The notes below the pieces were generated by a model. It searched no databases. It had not been told where the DNA came from and was given only the letters and a program-made list of their open reading frames with translations. A stretch of DNA of 64,000 nucleotides from Hallerella succinigenes (GTDB lineage Bacteria > Fibrobacterota > Fibrobacteria > Fibrobacterales > Fibrobacteraceae): positions 372,001 through 436,000 of the forward strand of contig NZ_PGEX01000001.1 in the NCBI RefSeq assembly GCF_002797675.1, given 5' to 3'. Below are positions 62,724 through 64,000 of the stretch, piece after piece (the first letter of the stretch is position 1; each line of letters begins with the position of its first letter). Made by a program: the position numbers and the translations under genes.

Positions 62724-64000
62724 TTATTCCAAGGTTCCCAGATTCTTTGACTGGGAGCCTTTTTTTGTTTTGAGTTCATAAAGGCCCGGATACCCGCGGA
62801 AATGCACGGCACCGTTTTCGTCTGCGACAAGAGTTTCGTTCGTCGTCCAGACCTTGTGCCACAAGTCGTAAACCCTTTTACCCGCAGGCTTTTCCGTTCC
62901 GTCCGCAGCAATGAAGCCTCCGTTGCCCGGAATCCAATGACGGCTATCCCAGAAGCCCCAGAAGAGAATTCCCTTCACTGCAGGATGGCTAAAGGCGGAA
63001 CGGAGGAACATTTCATACTGCTCCGCGCGTTCTTCTTCCGAGAAGACAAATCCGCGATCATACGAACCCATGTCGAATTCCGTCACCTTGATCGGAAGGC
63101 CGAGTTCCGCTAAACGGTCCAGGCGTTCCTTGATCAGCGCAGGCACGACCTTTCCACCGTTGAAGTGACACTGCACACCGATGCCCATCACCGGAACCTT
63201 GCGGTCGAGCATGCCCTTGATGAGTTCGTAATAACGTTCCGTTTCGCCCATCGCGACGACGTTATAATCGTTCACGTAAAGCTTCGCGCTCGGATCGGCG
63301 CGGTGCGCCCATACAAAGGAGCTGTCGAGAAGATCCCAGCCGCACTTGTCAAAGAGATACGTTTCGTGGATCGGTTCGTTCCAAACGTCGTACTCGGTGA
63401 TTCTGCCCTTGTATTCCTTCACGTCGCGGTCAATGCGGTCATGAATCTTTTGGGCGATTTCCTTGCAGGAACCTTGATTGCCGAAATGCTTGTCGTAGTC
63501 GTACTTTTGAATGCCCCAAACGAGCGTGTGAGCTCGGAAGCCCCAGTTGTAAGCCTTTGCAAAGTCCAGGTATTTCTTCAGTTCTTCACGGCGAATTTTT
63601 CCCTTTTTCGGTTCGTATTCCGGCCACTTGAACTGGTTTTCGGGAACCGCATACCAGAAGTACTTATTGGCGGTATTACGGTACCAAGTTTCCAGGCTAT
63701 CATTCATTTTGCCGTAGAAGGCAATTGCCGTACCGAATGGGAACGCATGACGCTTGAGCGCCATGTGGACCGTATCGCCCGGAGTAAATCCGTCCGCCGT
63801 CAGATTCTGCTTGCGAATGGAATCGATACGCGCCGGTGAATTCTTGTACCAGTTTACGTCAAAGCTTTCATCGACCGTTTCCACGGAGACATCATCCAAG
63901 TAAACGTTACCCGTCAAATATCCCAGCTGGAAAACCACATTGTTCACGCCGTAACCTTTTTGATCCGGCAAGAACTTCATCTTGTAAGTTTTCCATTCCG
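62724..64000 (-). CDS. GH10 endo-1,4-beta-xylanase with N-terminal carbohydrate-binding domain (5' end beyond the window)
   Basis: At least 425 residues are visible. The first about 35 (WKTYKMKFLPDQKGYG, then GYLTGNVYLDDVSVE) are the end of a CBM4/9-type carbohydrate-binding domain. The GH10 barrel follows: RAHTLVWGIQ, the acid/base Glu in EYDVWNEPIHE, the nucleophile Glu in IKVTEFDMGS and GILFWGFWDSRHW. It cleaves internal bonds of xylan outside the cell. The frame stays open to the right edge with conserved sequence before the ATG at 63980, so the gene is cut by the window. Its last codons overlap the pgpH terminator. Confidence 0.92.
   Translation of the reverse strand, partial: EWKTYKMKFLPDQKGYGVNNVVFQLGYLTGNVYLDDVSVETVDESFDVNWYKNSPARIDSIRKQNLTADGFTPGDTVHMALKRHAFPFGTAIAFYGKMNDSLETWYRNTANKYFWYAVPENQFKWPEYEPKKGKIRREELKKYLDFAKAYNWGFRAHTLVWGIQKYDYDKHFGNQGSCKEIAQKIHDRIDRDVKEYKGRITEYDVWNEPIHETYLFDKCGWDLLDSSFVWAHRADPSAKLYVNDYNVVAMGETERYYELIKGMLDRKVPVMGIGVQCHFNGGKVVPALIKERLDRLAELGLPIKVTEFDMGSYDRGFVFSEEERAEQYEMFLRSAFSHPAVKGILFWGFWDSRHWIPGNGGFIAADGTEKPAGKRVYDLWHKVWTTNETLVADENGAVHFRGYPGLYELKTKKGSQSKNLGTLE
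62729..62768 (+). terminator. Intrinsic terminator after pgpH, embedded in the end of the xylanase gene
   Basis: AAGGTTCCCAG pairs with CTGGGAGCCTT (one mismatch) around a 9-nt loop, followed by a T-run. The same bases encode the last residues KGSQSKNLGTLE of the xylanase on the minus strand. Confidence 0.8.

Overview
The window looks like a chromosome segment of a Fibrobacter-like gut or rumen bacterium (FCB group). The evidence is four lipoproteins with the Fibrobacter succinogenes major paralogous (FISUMP) domain, serine-rich linkers behind lipoprotein signals, a GH10 xylanase with a carbohydrate-binding module, and promoters of the TTTG / TAnnTTTG type used by FCB bacteria. No rRNA, tRNA or CRISPR array was recognised.

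Layout. 1-444: start of a second, Bacteroidetes-type PurF. 646-3539: three tandem FISUMP lipoprotein genes. 3626-5710: transketolase. 5953-9123: a serine-rich lipoprotein, a small coiled-coil gene and two gene-poor stretches. 9124-16173: envelope glycosyltransferases, gmk, an aminotransferase and citrate synthase. 16235-23489: rsgA, a DGGGP-synthase-like UbiA enzyme, a zinc-protease-like protein, purF, azlCD, and an NSS transporter with a 34-residue partner. 23615-25672: panC, deoxynucleoside kinase and folK. 25786-29836: rho, proC and a sigma-54 activator. 30059-36556: accessory island with a collagen-like FISUMP lipoprotein between repeat clusters, a hairpin repeat pair, and a type IIG restriction-modification gene cut by an IS630-family element. 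36672-49848: GumN-like protein, a FecCD/FecE-type transporter, nspC, tsaE, sufE, a geranylgeranyl-reductase-type enzyme, a pentapeptide-repeat protein, radA, folA-thyA and DUF4416. 49856-56737: two tandem three-domain acyltransferase/acyl-ACP synthetase genes. 56793-64000: a beta-barrel protein, aminopeptidase P, phoH-pgpH and the 3' part of a GH10 xylanase.

The strongest signal is in the three tandem FISUMP genes. Their last 147 bp before a constant tail align without gaps. 25 of 49 codons differ, and 40 of 41 variable base columns are at codon positions 1 or 2, almost all in NNC codons, while the 60 or so codons just upstream are nearly identical. That is the signature of adenine-directed mutagenesis by a diversity-generating retroelement (DGR). 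No reverse transcriptase or template repeat is visible here, so the DGR would act from elsewhere in the genome. The fourth FISUMP gene has the same kind of C-terminus. FISUMP lipoproteins would then be a hypervariable surface-display family.

Other points of note: probably leaderless genes whose promoter -7 box lies 4-8 nt before the start codon (gmk, ubiA-like, azlC, folK, nspC, radA, thyA); the IS630 insertion, whose removal in silico restores one RM reading frame; and a GT-C glycosyltransferase fused to an NPCBM domain.
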